A DNA stretch of 64,000 nucleotides, taken from the NCBI RefSeq assembly GCF_000981585.1, contig NZ_LN831776.1, forward strand, positions 6,059,187 through 6,123,186. Direction: 5' to 3'. Origin of the DNA: Paenibacillus riograndensis SBR5. GTDB taxonomy: Bacteria; Bacillota; Bacilli; Paenibacillales; Paenibacillaceae. The translations under genes were made by a program, and so were the position numbers. Below the pieces are notes generated by a model, which did not search any database, was not told the DNA's origin, and saw only the letters and a list, made by a program, of their open reading frames with translations. This document shows, piece after piece, positions 48,615 to 57,161 of this stretch. Within the stretch, counting starts at the first letter, position 1, and each line of letters opens with the position of its first letter.

Positions 48615-48638
48615 GACGGACCTCCAGGATGATAATAA

Positions 48639-48654
48639 TTTAACCGCGGTTAAA
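48639..48654. promoter_or_regulatory. Perfect palindrome upstream of the CPBP gene
   Basis: TTTAACCGCGGTTAAA, 25 bases before the TTG start; operator-like position between promoter and ribosome site. Confidence 0.55.
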
Positions 48655-48747
48655 CTAAGTCTATCATCCGTTTATAGCGGGTGTCCGCCTCTGCACGTTC
48701 AATAGATAACGGTGTACGGTTGATGAATGATTATTGCTGTCCGCTGC

Positions 48748-49752
48748 TTACAGTCTTCTGGATTCTATAATCCACTCACGCGGGTTGCTTCCGAACCTTT
48801 CTTTGAAAATCGCGGCAAAATGGCTCGGATTGGAATAGCCCACCATAAGCGCGGCATCACAAACGTTGATGCGTTCCGTTTCGAGCAGTTCCTTCGCCTT
48901 ATCCAGCCGCTTCTCTTTTAAATATCCAAAGACTGTAGTGCCATACAGTTCCCTGAAGCCGAATTTGAGTTTGGAATCGCTGATTCCGGCCAGCCTGGAC
49001 AATTCCAGCAGAGAAGGGGGCTGCTCCATCCGCTGCTGCAGAATCCTGCCTGCCTCGCGCACCCGCTCAATGTCATCCTTGCGCAACCGGCCTGTGCGGC
49101 GCTGCGATGGCGCTTCGTCTTCAAGCAAAGTGTGCTGGAAACAGAGAGCAAGAAGTTCCAGGGTTTTTCCTTCCAGAAACATTTTCCGCAGCGGTCCGGC
49201 AAAAGGATGGGAGCGCATGTCCTGCAGAATGGTCTGCACCTTTGGCAGGATGGATTGGGAAAACATGCAATTCAGACGGCCGTCCAGAATCGCGGAGTAG
49301 GTATACCGGGCAAGGCCAAGCTCATCCATAAACGCGTCAAACAATGCTGTGGCCAAACGGACTTCGCAGATCGCAAAGGCCTCATGTGCGGTATACTTCA
49401 GTTCGATTTGCTCCTCCTGCCCAAACGTCAGATGGCCCAGGCCTGCAGATATCTGTTCCTGTATTCCCGAATGAGAGATTTCTATATTGCCCTGAATCCA
49501 GAATGTCAGATCGACCATCGGAAGATTGCCGTGGAGATGCATGATATGATCGTCCGTAATCTGGAAGTCAGCCATGATAACCTCCATGCCGGGTCTCAGT
49601 CGTGTCCGGCTGATGCTTCCGTTTCCTATGGCTTCAGGCAGAATGATCCGGTCGGTGTACCGGTCCTTTAAGTTATAGGGGAGAAATGGAGATAAATACC
49701 TGTTGTAATGGGAATGAAGCTCTTCGTACTGCAGGGACTGCAACGTTTGCAT
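48748..49752 (-). CDS. AraC-family regulator, PchR-like
   Basis: 334 residues. The N-terminal ligand domain (~40-200) resembles the regulators of siderophore genes of the PchR type (MHLHGNLPMVDLTFWIQGN); the C-terminal pair of HTHs (~235-330) includes SLLELSRLAGISDSKLKFGFRELYGTTVFGYL and VCDAALMVGYSNPSHFAAIFKERFG. Such proteins usually activate adjacent transport or biosynthesis genes on binding a small molecule; no siderophore genes are in view. AAGGGG site before ATG. Upstream of the CPBP gene, 133 bases apart, so that gene may be its target. Confidence 0.85.
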   Translation of the reverse strand: MQTLQSLQYEELHSHYNRYLSPFLPYNLKDRYTDRIILPEAIGNGSISRTRLRPGMEVIMADFQITDDHIMHLHGNLPMVDLTFWIQGNIEISHSGIQEQISAGLGHLTFGQEEQIELKYTAHEAFAICEVRLATALFDAFMDELGLARYTYSAILDGRLNCMFSQSILPKVQTILQDMRSHPFAGPLRKMFLEGKTLELLALCFQHTLLEDEAPSQRRTGRLRKDDIERVREAGRILQQRMEQPPSLLELSRLAGISDSKLKFGFRELYGTTVFGYLKEKRLDKAKELLETERINVCDAALMVGYSNPSHFAAIFKERFGSNPREWIIESRRL

Positions 49753-49800
49753 ACGTGTTCCCCTTCTGTGGTAAAGCGTATGACCGTTCGGCCTTTCCGC

Positions 49801-50868
49801 CTAAACCGGCTTTCGCTTAATATAATAAGCCATTATGTGCTGAATTACGACTTTTCCGGCCGCAAAAACCGGCACCGCCAGAATCAGACCAATTACCCCG
49901 GCCACCTCTCCACCCACCAGCAGCGCAAAAATAATCAGCAGCGGATGCAGATGCAGCTTGCGCCCCACCACCTGCGGCGATATGACATTGCTCTCCAGCA
50001 TCTGGCACAGGGTATTCACGACGGCAACCAGCAGCACGAGGCGCAGCGATAGGGTGGAAGCCATCACAATCGCGGGCGCCGCCCCCAAAAAGGGGCCCAT
50101 ATACGGAACAATATTGAACACCGCCACCACACAGGCGAACAGCAGCGCATAGGGCATACCGATGATCGCATAGCCGATATAGGCCAGCACCCCGATGATG
50201 ATGCAGACCAGAAACTGTCCGCGGATATAGTTGCCCAGCGCGTCATCGATATCCCTCAGCATTTTAACAATCAATTTACGGCGCGAGCGCGGCAGACAGG
50301 AGACCACGGTCCGTTCGAAGACATCAAAATCCTTCAAAATATAGAACACCAGAAAAGGCACGATAAAGGCGTCAAACAGCACGCCGATAGTCGAACCAAT
50401 GTTATCGAGAAAATGGGAGATCCCGCCGGCTAGACGGTTTTCCAGCTGAAAGAACCAATTATTCATACCCATCCCGACTCCCGGCGGAATCAGCCTGGTA
50501 TTCATGTTCCGCATTAGGCCCTGCGCATGTAGCGTTATTTCCGGCAAATGCTCGTTCAATTCTTCAAGCTGCTCGATGAACATGGGAATCAGATTGATGA
50601 GGATAACCGCCAGCGAGGTCAGAAATACAGCATAGATCAGCAGCACGGCCACACTGCGCGGCATTTTGCGCCCGGCAAGCATACTGACCACCGGGTTCAG
50701 CACATATGAAATGATCATAGCTGCCAGAAACGGCGCAAGGATGGCTTTTAGAAACTGGAAGACTCCCTGCAGCATTGGACGGAGCAGCCATACAAAATAT
50801 AAAATGATCAGGGCGAGCAAGACTCCGATCATCCAGCGGAACCATTTACTGTGGGACCACTCCTCCAT
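49801..50868 (-). CDS. AI-2E family transporter (YtvI/PerM-like membrane protein)
   Basis: 355 residues with about eight membrane helices in the AI-2E arrangement: two pairs at the N-terminus (VLLALIILYFVWLL, APFLAAMIISYVLNPVV), a soluble amphipathic stretch (~95-150), and a C-terminal half with YIRGQFLVCIIIGVLAYIGY, NIVPYMGPFLGAAPAIV and SPQVVGRKLHLHPLLIIFALLVGG motifs. Family members export autoinducer-2 or act as sodium/proton antiporters; the substrate here is unknown. GGAGGGA site before ATG. Stands alone, 49 bases upstream of the AraC gene on the same strand. Confidence 0.88.
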   Translation of the reverse strand: MEEWSHSKWFRWMIGVLLALIILYFVWLLRPMLQGVFQFLKAILAPFLAAMIISYVLNPVVSMLAGRKMPRSVAVLLIYAVFLTSLAVILINLIPMFIEQLEELNEHLPEITLHAQGLMRNMNTRLIPPGVGMGMNNWFFQLENRLAGGISHFLDNIGSTIGVLFDAFIVPFLVFYILKDFDVFERTVVSCLPRSRRKLIVKMLRDIDDALGNYIRGQFLVCIIIGVLAYIGYAIIGMPYALLFACVVAVFNIVPYMGPFLGAAPAIVMASTLSLRLVLLVAVVNTLCQMLESNVISPQVVGRKLHLHPLLIIFALLVGGEVAGVIGLILAVPVFAAGKVVIQHIMAYYIKRKPV

Positions 50869-51030
50869 ATTATCCCTCCTGATGTATTCACCCTAAGACA
50901 GGCATGCAATATCAGTATGTGTGGGAGGGTGGCGAAATAACCTTTTTTTCAAACAAAAGTTGTTTTTTTGTTATCCAGGTTCAGAAAATGGTATGGCGGG
51001 ACGAAGCCGGCGCTGGCTAAAATCATATTA

Positions 51031-51044
51031 TAAAAACGCTTTCA
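51031..51044 (+). promoter_or_regulatory. cre-like catabolite-repression site
   Basis: TAAAAACGCTTTCA matches the cre consensus TGWAANCGNTNWCA with one mismatch, 22 bases before the lichenase start. Confidence 0.55.
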
Positions 51045-51066
51045 TTTTAAGGAGGAATGTTTTTCT

Positions 51067-51789
51067 ATGAGAATGCTGAAAAAATTGTACAGCGCTGCTC
51101 TGACTCTGCTGCTTGCCGGAATGCTGGCAGGGATTCCGTCTGTTTCAGCAGCCACCGTCTTTTATGAGCCTCTGACCTACTTCAATCCCGTAACCTGGCA
51201 AAAAGCCGACGGCTATTCCAATGGCGGTATGTTCAACTGTACTTGGCGCGCCGACAATATCTCGTTTACCGGCGGCGGACAGCTCCGCCTGGCGCTGACC
51301 AGTTCCAGCTACAATAAGTTTGACGGCGCAGAAATGCGGTCTGTGTACAAGTACGGCTACGGCAAATATGAGGTCAGCATGATGCCGGCCAAAAACAGCG
51401 GAATCGTCTCCTCCTTTTTCACCTATACCGGACCTTCCGAAGGAACCTCCTGGGATGAAATCGATATCGAGTTTCTGGGCAAAGATACCACCAAGGTCCA
51501 ATTCAATTATTTTACGAACGGCGTTGGCGGCCATGAGAAGGTCGTCAATCTTGGATTTGACGCTTCCACAGGTTATCATACGTACGCCTTCGACTGGCAG
51601 CCGGGCTACATTAAATGGTATGTGGACGGTGTATTGAAGCACACGGCAACCAGCAATATCCCCTCCGAGCCCGGCAAAATCATGATGAACCTCTGGAACG
51701 GAACCGGTGTAGACTCCTGGCTTGGTTCATATAATGGCGCCAATCCGCTGTACGCCTATTACGACTGGTTGAAATATACAGGCAACTAA
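51067..51789 (+). CDS. bglS: Secreted beta-1,3-1,4-glucanase (lichenase), GH16
   Basis: 240 residues: signal peptide ending VSA (residue 28), then a single GH16 jelly-roll domain. The active-site motif WDEIDIEF places nucleophile E131, D133 and acid/base E135. GKIMMNLWNGTGVDSW and the C-terminal YYDWLKYTGN are typical of Bacillus/Paenibacillus lichenases. It should cut mixed-linkage beta-glucan outside the cell. GGAGGAA site before ATG. Near a glucan phosphorylase and importer; the cre-like box suggests repression by preferred sugars. Confidence 0.95.
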   Translation: MRMLKKLYSAALTLLLAGMLAGIPSVSAATVFYEPLTYFNPVTWQKADGYSNGGMFNCTWRADNISFTGGGQLRLALTSSSYNKFDGAEMRSVYKYGYGKYEVSMMPAKNSGIVSSFFTYTGPSEGTSWDEIDIEFLGKDTTKVQFNYFTNGVGGHEKVVNLGFDASTGYHTYAFDWQPGYIKWYVDGVLKHTATSNIPSEPGKIMMNLWNGTGVDSWLGSYNGANPLYAYYDWLKYTGN

Positions 51790-51921
51790 AAGCGGGTTTA
51801 TCTTCAGAATTTGTTATTTGAATTGACACATTGGTATGGCGGCTGACGCCGCCATTCAGTACGATAATAGAAAGAAGACATCACTGGAGGAACAGAATGG
51901 ATACGCAGCAGATGAATCAAG

Positions 51922-52047
51922 GCGTCCGCAGGCCGCATCATGATGAATATCTGGAACGGGACAGGCGAGGATTCCTGGCTGAAGCCGTATAACGGAAAAG
52001 TCCCGCTCCAGGCTTACTATGACCAGTTCCGCTATATTCCGGAGCAA
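51922..52047 (+). pseudogene. 3' remnant of a second GH16 lichenase
   Basis: Codons read SAGRIMMNIWNGTGEDSWLK and then YNGKVPLQAYYDQFRYIPEQ, parallel to the end of the intact lichenase upstream (GKIMMNLWNGTG ... YYDWLKY). About 80% of the gene, including the active site, is missing. The differences from the intact copy show an old paralogue, not a recent duplication. The ribosome site and ATG at 51897 are in another frame. Confidence 0.75.
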
Positions 52048-52082
52048 TCGTCGGGCAAGCAAGAAATTCCGGCGCCTCTCCG

Positions 52083-52116
52083 ACAAGAAACCGCCTTAAT
52101 CGAGGCGGTTTCTTGT
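52083..52116. terminator. Terminator between lichenase remnant and binding-protein gene
   Basis: A perfect 13-bp stem ACAAGAAACCGCC/GGCGGTTTCTTGT. Confidence 0.75.
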
Positions 52117-52127
52117 TCCTGCGGCAC

Positions 52128-53708
52128 TCACCGGCGGCTGCGGTCCCAGGCATTGACTTCCGAGGTTTCGGTTAATCCGCCGTAGGCTTTCCATTTGTCG
52201 ACGAATTCATCGAATTCCCCGATGCCGCTGTCCGCGAAGATTATTTTTTGAAAGCTTTTTTGTTCCAGCTTCTTCAGCAGCTCGCCGTCGCTCTTCATCG
52301 TCGCGGTTGGCGGTCCCGTGAACTGTTCCTTGCGGGAAGCCTCCTTCTGGCTAAGCAGCACCGGGGCAATGTCCTTTGGGATTTCCTTGATGACTTTGGA
52401 GGGAATTCTTGCCCCATCGAAGGTTAGCGTATAGGAAGCGACCCGGATGCCGCCCAGCGGCAGAGCGGAAGGCCTGATTGTCGGCTGGCCGGCATCCATT
52501 GTCCAATCATAGTCTTTTGCAAGGCCATTGATGAACTCGCCGGTCGAGGTGGCGTAATAATCAAACAAATAATTTTGATAGGTAAAAAAGATTTCAGGAT
52601 GCATCATTTTCTTGTTGATCAGAATAGCGCCATTGACAGGCAGGGTGCCTCTTCTCATGACCGTACCGTCCGGTCCGGCAGGTATGGCGGCGGCCTTGAT
52701 ACGCGCCTGCGGGTCTGCGCTGGTCAGATGTGACAAGGGCCAGCCGCCCATCCAGTACGGACCGGCAATGATGCCGGCCTTGCCGGAGACGAACAGATTG
52801 GCGGCGCCCTCTTCATCAAGCCACGCACTGTCGGTGGACAAGTATCCTTGCTGCACCCATTGCTTCATGAGCGCGACAGCCTTGCGGGCGCCGGGCTGCA
52901 CGGACCCGTATTCCAGTGTTCCGTCACTCCGGCGGTTCCATTGCTCGGGAACCGTGCCGAACGCGCCAAAAATCCAGCTGCTGTCCCCCATCCAGGTACT
53001 CGGACCGTTGCGGAAACCAACCGCAAGCCCGTAGGTGTCCTTAAGACCATTCCCGTCCGGGTCCCGGTTGACAAAGGCGTCCATGACCTGTTCCAGCTCG
53101 TCCAGAGTCCGCGGCGCGGACAGATGCAGCTTGTCCAGCCAATCCTGGCGGATCCAGAGCAGCGGATCGGAGTTGTACTCGTAATCCATAATGGGAATCG
53201 CATACTTGTGCCCGTCCCGCACATAACTGTCCCAAGCCGAGGGATCTTCGGCCACGGCCTGCTTCCACACCTTGGAAGCGAATTGCCCGAATAAACTGCC
53301 AGCTTCCATGAATTGCCCGGAGTCGATCAGCTCCTGGATGACGTTGGCATCCCTTGTCGTTACGACATCGGGCATATTGCCTTTGGCCAGCTCAAGCCTA
53401 AGCTTGTTGGCGTAGGTCTCGGAGGTGCCGGAGATGGTCCAAAGATAACGGATGCGGATGCCCAGCCGGTTCTCGGCCCAGATTGTATGCACGTTATGTT
53501 CGAGGCTCTCGCCTTTTTTGAAGGTCAGATTGGGGTTCACGGAGCCTACCGTATACAGGTCTACAGGCGGATTATATTTGCCTGTCTTGACGTCGAAATG
53601 AGGCGCTGTGCTCTCCGGGGAGGCGGCCGGGAGACTTTCGCCGGTGCTGCGAAACGCGCAGCCTGACAACGTCAAGAGCAATATGAATAGCGATAATCGA
53701 ATTTTCAT
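52128..53708 (-). CDS. Extracellular solute-binding lipoprotein (orphan, LplA-like)
   Basis: 526 residues from the ATG at 53708; signal peptide with lipobox LTLSGC (lipid-modified C17). A large family-1 binding fold (VNPNLTFKKGES, MPDVVTTRDANVIQELIDSGQFMEAG, IPIMDYEYNSDPLLWIRQDWLDKL). It resembles the oligosaccharide-binding lipoproteins of Paenibacillus polysaccharide loci. No permease genes lie beside it; it is divergent from the YesM-type kinase gene 117 bases away, so it may serve that sensor or an unlinked permease pair. AGGTGG site. Confidence 0.88.
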   Translation of the reverse strand: MKIRLSLFILLLTLSGCAFRSTGESLPAASPESTAPHFDVKTGKYNPPVDLYTVGSVNPNLTFKKGESLEHNVHTIWAENRLGIRIRYLWTISGTSETYANKLRLELAKGNMPDVVTTRDANVIQELIDSGQFMEAGSLFGQFASKVWKQAVAEDPSAWDSYVRDGHKYAIPIMDYEYNSDPLLWIRQDWLDKLHLSAPRTLDELEQVMDAFVNRDPDGNGLKDTYGLAVGFRNGPSTWMGDSSWIFGAFGTVPEQWNRRSDGTLEYGSVQPGARKAVALMKQWVQQGYLSTDSAWLDEEGAANLFVSGKAGIIAGPYWMGGWPLSHLTSADPQARIKAAAIPAGPDGTVMRRGTLPVNGAILINKKMMHPEIFFTYQNYLFDYYATSTGEFINGLAKDYDWTMDAGQPTIRPSALPLGGIRVASYTLTFDGARIPSKVIKEIPKDIAPVLLSQKEASRKEQFTGPPTATMKSDGELLKKLEQKSFQKIIFADSGIGEFDEFVDKWKAYGGLTETSEVNAWDRSRR

Positions 53709-53825
53709 GGAACCACCTGCTTTTCGTAAAGTTCTGGGGAATCGGACAAATTGTATCATAACGTCTTCAGTATCGTGTGATACACTTTTTTCTATTACAG
53801 CGAAGTCTTTGAAAAGGATGATCTT

Positions 53826-55571
53826 ATGGCCTGGCGTCCGAACCTGTTTATTAAAATGGTTGCGATTCTTCTTTCCCTTATTTCAGTCACGCTCTTATTC
53901 TACGGACTATCCTACCGCAAGGATATCGGGGTCATTACGAGCCAGATCAAAACGACCGATTTGAACCATCTTGAGTTCCTGACCCAGCAGATGGACAATA
54001 ATATCAACCAATTGGCAGGCAGCATGTATGCGCTGCAGAGAGATCCGACCGTCCGCGACTATGAGCAGATCCGGCAATTGGGCCATCTCATCGATCCCGC
54101 CCAGACCATTATGACCGTTCTGGAGAAGCTTTCCCTTCAGACCAGCTCCAGCACGTGGGAGAACCGGATTGTCCTGTACAAGCCGCACAGCGGCGAGACC
54201 CTGGGGTCGGATTCCTCTCTCTCCTTTAATTCCTCCATACTTGGGAAGCCTTTACCGGCGGGCTGGGAGTATATTTCGGAGGACAAGGGAAGCGCTGAAG
54301 CGGGCTTCCGTCTGCTGTTGTCGGACCCGATTGAGAGCAGGAATGATCCCCGCCAGGCGGGACTGCTGATGTCGATGTATTTTCCCGTATCCAATATTGA
54401 GCGGATGTTCGATGCCTACCAGTCGCAAAACAAGGGCGACACCTTCCTGTTCCACCCGGCATTCGGGGTGATCCTCTCCCGCAATACCGACCGGGAATTG
54501 GCGGAGCGGATTGTTGCAACGCTGACATCTTCAACCGGGCAAGGGAGCTCGGATATTTTCAGCCTCAAGGAAGGCAGCTTTCTTGTCAGCTCGGTTCCAT
54601 CTTCGGCCATTAACTGGCAGGTTGTGCATTATTCGCCGCTAAAGCAGATTCTTCAGCCGATCCGGAGCAGCCGTTATTCCTTCCTGACGGGATCGGCCAT
54701 CCTTTTGGCCATGAGCCTGCTGTTCTCGCTGCAGCTCTATCGTCAGGTACAGCGTCCGGTAAGCCTCCTGCTGCGTTCCCTCAACAGAATGAAGGAAGGA
54801 CGCTGGTCTACCCGCATCCATACCAGGACCAATCCTGAGTTCACGATGCTCAACGAGGAGTTCAATGAAATGGCGGAAAAGATTCAATCGCTGATTGAAC
54901 AGGTCTACCTGGAGCAGCTGCGGGCCAAGGACGCCCACTTGAAACAGCTTCAATCGCAGATCAATCCTCATTTCCTTTACAATTGCCTGTTCTTTATCAA
55001 GAGCAAGGCTGTTGTTGGCGACACCGGTTCAGTGGAGGCCATGGCGCTTAATCTTGGCGAGTATTACCGGTATATCACCAAAGCCGACCATTCCCTCACC
55101 ACCCTTCAGGATGAGCTGAAGCTGCTGGAGAACTATCTGGAAATTCAGAATTTGCGGAAGCAGCGCATCTGCTACGAGATGGATATCGCCGATGATCTGC
55201 TGGGTCTGCACATTCCCCGGCTGCTGATTCAGCCCCTGGTCGAGAACAGTATTATACATGGCATTGAGAAAAAAATCGGCCAAGGCTTCATTCGGATCAC
55301 CGCCAGCCAGACGCAAGAGACGGTCACCGTCACCGTTGAAGACAATGGAGCGGGCATGACCAGTGAGGCCATTGCCTCTTTGCATGCGAGAATGTCCGAA
55401 CCGACGCGAGAGGACGGAGGCTGCGGGCTATGGAATATCCAGCAGCGCCTCAAAACGCATTATGGCGATTCTTCCGGTCTTCTGATCGCCCCTTCATCTG
55501 AAGGCGGCCTACAAATCACTCTCCGCATGGAGAAGAAAGAGGAATCCTATGCACCAAATTCTGCTGGTTGA
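53826..55571 (+). CDS. Sensor histidine kinase, YesM type
   Basis: 581 residues: membrane helix 1 (~9-27), a large extracellular Cache-like sensor (~30-280), membrane helix 2 (~285-303), HAMP linker (RPVSLLLRSLNRMKEGRWS), His-kinase domain with phospho-acceptor His in QINPHFLYN, and ATPase with N-box LVENSIIHG, DNGAGM and GCGLWNIQQR. Kinases of this class sense extracellular sugars. Its gene overlaps the response-regulator gene by 23 bases. The start has AAAAGGATG upstream. Confidence 0.93.
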   Translation: MAWRPNLFIKMVAILLSLISVTLLFYGLSYRKDIGVITSQIKTTDLNHLEFLTQQMDNNINQLAGSMYALQRDPTVRDYEQIRQLGHLIDPAQTIMTVLEKLSLQTSSSTWENRIVLYKPHSGETLGSDSSLSFNSSILGKPLPAGWEYISEDKGSAEAGFRLLLSDPIESRNDPRQAGLLMSMYFPVSNIERMFDAYQSQNKGDTFLFHPAFGVILSRNTDRELAERIVATLTSSTGQGSSDIFSLKEGSFLVSSVPSSAINWQVVHYSPLKQILQPIRSSRYSFLTGSAILLAMSLLFSLQLYRQVQRPVSLLLRSLNRMKEGRWSTRIHTRTNPEFTMLNEEFNEMAEKIQSLIEQVYLEQLRAKDAHLKQLQSQINPHFLYNCLFFIKSKAVVGDTGSVEAMALNLGEYYRYITKADHSLTTLQDELKLLENYLEIQNLRKQRICYEMDIADDLLGLHIPRLLIQPLVENSIIHGIEKKIGQGFIRITASQTQETVTVTVEDNGAGMTSEAIASLHARMSEPTREDGGCGLWNIQQRLKTHYGDSSGLLIAPSSEGGLQITLRMEKKEESYAPNSAG

Positions 55572-57156
55572 CGACGAGCCCTACGTCGTCGATGACCTAT
55601 CCATCTCGCTTCCTTGGGCAGAACTGGGATTTGAACAGGTTCATAAAGCCTATTCCGGTTACGAGGCGCTGGAGCTGCTTCAGCGTCATCCCATCGATAT
55701 TGTAGTCACTGACATCAATATGCCGGAAATCTCGGGCATTGAACTGATTGCCGCCATCCGCAGCCGCTGGAAGCATATCCGGGTAGTTATGCTGACCGGT
55801 TATGCCGAGTTCGAATATGCCCGCAAGGCGATTGAGGAGCAAGCCAGCGCCTACCTGCTTAAGCCGATTGCCAATGACCAGCTGATCGCCGTCATCGTTA
55901 AGCTTCGGGAAGAGCTGCGCAGCGAATGGGAGGCATGGTCTTCCTATCAGCGGACGATGCAGACCTTCCGCGAGCATCTTCCGCTCCTGCGGGACCGCCT
56001 GCTCGGCGAGCTGCTGCAGGGACGGAAGATGCCCAAGGCGCAGCTGGAGGAACGGCTGGCCCAGTTCGATCTGCCGCTCTCCACCGCCCTGCCGGTATGC
56101 CTTGCGGTGGTCAGACCGGAGGAGTTCTTCCGGCGCCAGGACATGCACAGCATGCTGCTGTTCGAATACGCGATCATCAATATCGCACAGGAGCTGTTCC
56201 AGAACCGTTTCCGCATCTGGTCCTGCAAGGATGTGCATGATTATCTCGTATTTCTGCTGCAGCCCAGGGATGACATTGAAGCCGGCGGCAATCCGGGGGA
56301 TGATGTCGCCCAGGCGGCCTATCAGCTGCAGAACCATGTCGGCACGCTGATTGGAGGCGGCCTCTCCGTGGTGACTACAGGCTGGGGCGGCTTCCCAGAC
56401 CAGGTCTACACGCTCTATCAATCCGCCATCTCGGCCATCCGCCAGCATATCGGCAGCGAAACAGGCATCTATCTGGATGCTTCTGACAACAGCGGCTCCC
56501 AGCCTGTGGAGATTCTTCAGCCGCTCTATGAGCCTCCGCTGTTCTTTCATATGTTCGAAGCGAACAACTGGCAGGGAATTGAAGATAAGCTCAATGCCAT
56601 TGCTTCAGAGCTGGGCCGGAATCCGGACCGCTCGCTGGAGCATATCCATGAAGCCCGCCTGCATCTGGAGACGGCATTCTATTATTTTGCCCACAAGAAC
56701 AACAAAATGCTGAGCGAGATTGTCGGCAATCCGCTGCTGGAGCAGGCTCCCTTTCAGACGCCGGACATGCTGCGGGATTGGGCGCTGGAGGTCATCGTTC
56801 TGCTGAGAGAGCATTTTGAGTCAGAGCGCCGGGACAGCCGGACCGTCCTGATTCGGAGCATTCATGAATATATCAACAGCAATCTGCACTACGTCTCACT
56901 CCAGGCCATCGCCGATCATGTCCAGATGCATCCGGTCTACCTGTCCAAAATGTACAAGCTGGAGACAGGCAAGCGGATCAGCGACTATATCAGCCAGGCA
57001 AAGATGGAAAAAGCGGCGTATCTGCTGATCCATACGCCGCTGAAAATTTATGAAGTTTCCGCCGAGCTTGGCTACTCCAACGCCCATTATTTTATTAAGC
57101 TCTTCAAGGAATACTCCGGCATGACCCCGCATGAGTTCCGTGATCGGTCTTTGTAA
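55549..57156 (+). CDS. AraC-type response regulator, YesN type
   Basis: 535 residues: receiver domain with acidic pair DD (8-9), phospho-acceptor D55 (IVVTDINMPEISG) and Lys in YLLKPI (~107); a ~280-residue middle; C-terminal AraC DNA-binding domain (~435-530) with LQAIADHVQMHPVYLSKMYKLETGKRISDYI and VSAELGYSNAHYFIKLFKEYSGMTPHEFR. It probably activates the neighbouring importer and phosphorylase genes. It ends only 5 bases from the stop of the convergent phosphorylase gene. Confidence 0.94.
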   Translation: MHQILLVDDEPYVVDDLSISLPWAELGFEQVHKAYSGYEALELLQRHPIDIVVTDINMPEISGIELIAAIRSRWKHIRVVMLTGYAEFEYARKAIEEQASAYLLKPIANDQLIAVIVKLREELRSEWEAWSSYQRTMQTFREHLPLLRDRLLGELLQGRKMPKAQLEERLAQFDLPLSTALPVCLAVVRPEEFFRRQDMHSMLLFEYAIINIAQELFQNRFRIWSCKDVHDYLVFLLQPRDDIEAGGNPGDDVAQAAYQLQNHVGTLIGGGLSVVTTGWGGFPDQVYTLYQSAISAIRQHIGSETGIYLDASDNSGSQPVEILQPLYEPPLFFHMFEANNWQGIEDKLNAIASELGRNPDRSLEHIHEARLHLETAFYYFAHKNNKMLSEIVGNPLLEQAPFQTPDMLRDWALEVIVLLREHFESERRDSRTVLIRSIHEYINSNLHYVSLQAIADHVQMHPVYLSKMYKLETGKRISDYISQAKMEKAAYLLIHTPLKIYEVSAELGYSNAHYFIKLFKEYSGMTPHEFRDRSL

Positions 57157-57161
57157 CGTCC

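Larger units (their letters stand above)
51790..52127 (+). other. Gap between lichenase and the binding-protein gene
   Basis: 338 bases. A small perfect hairpin ATGGCGGC-TGAC-GCCGCCAT at 51836-51855 (weak terminator), a ribosome site with a 31-codon frame at 51897, the lichenase remnant, and a terminator. Confidence 0.6.

Noticed and set aside
51897..51992. Small plus-strand gene with ribosome site (MDTQQMNQGV...)
   Set aside because: It is 31 codons, and most of it overlaps the lichenase remnant out of frame; probably the start of a lost gene.
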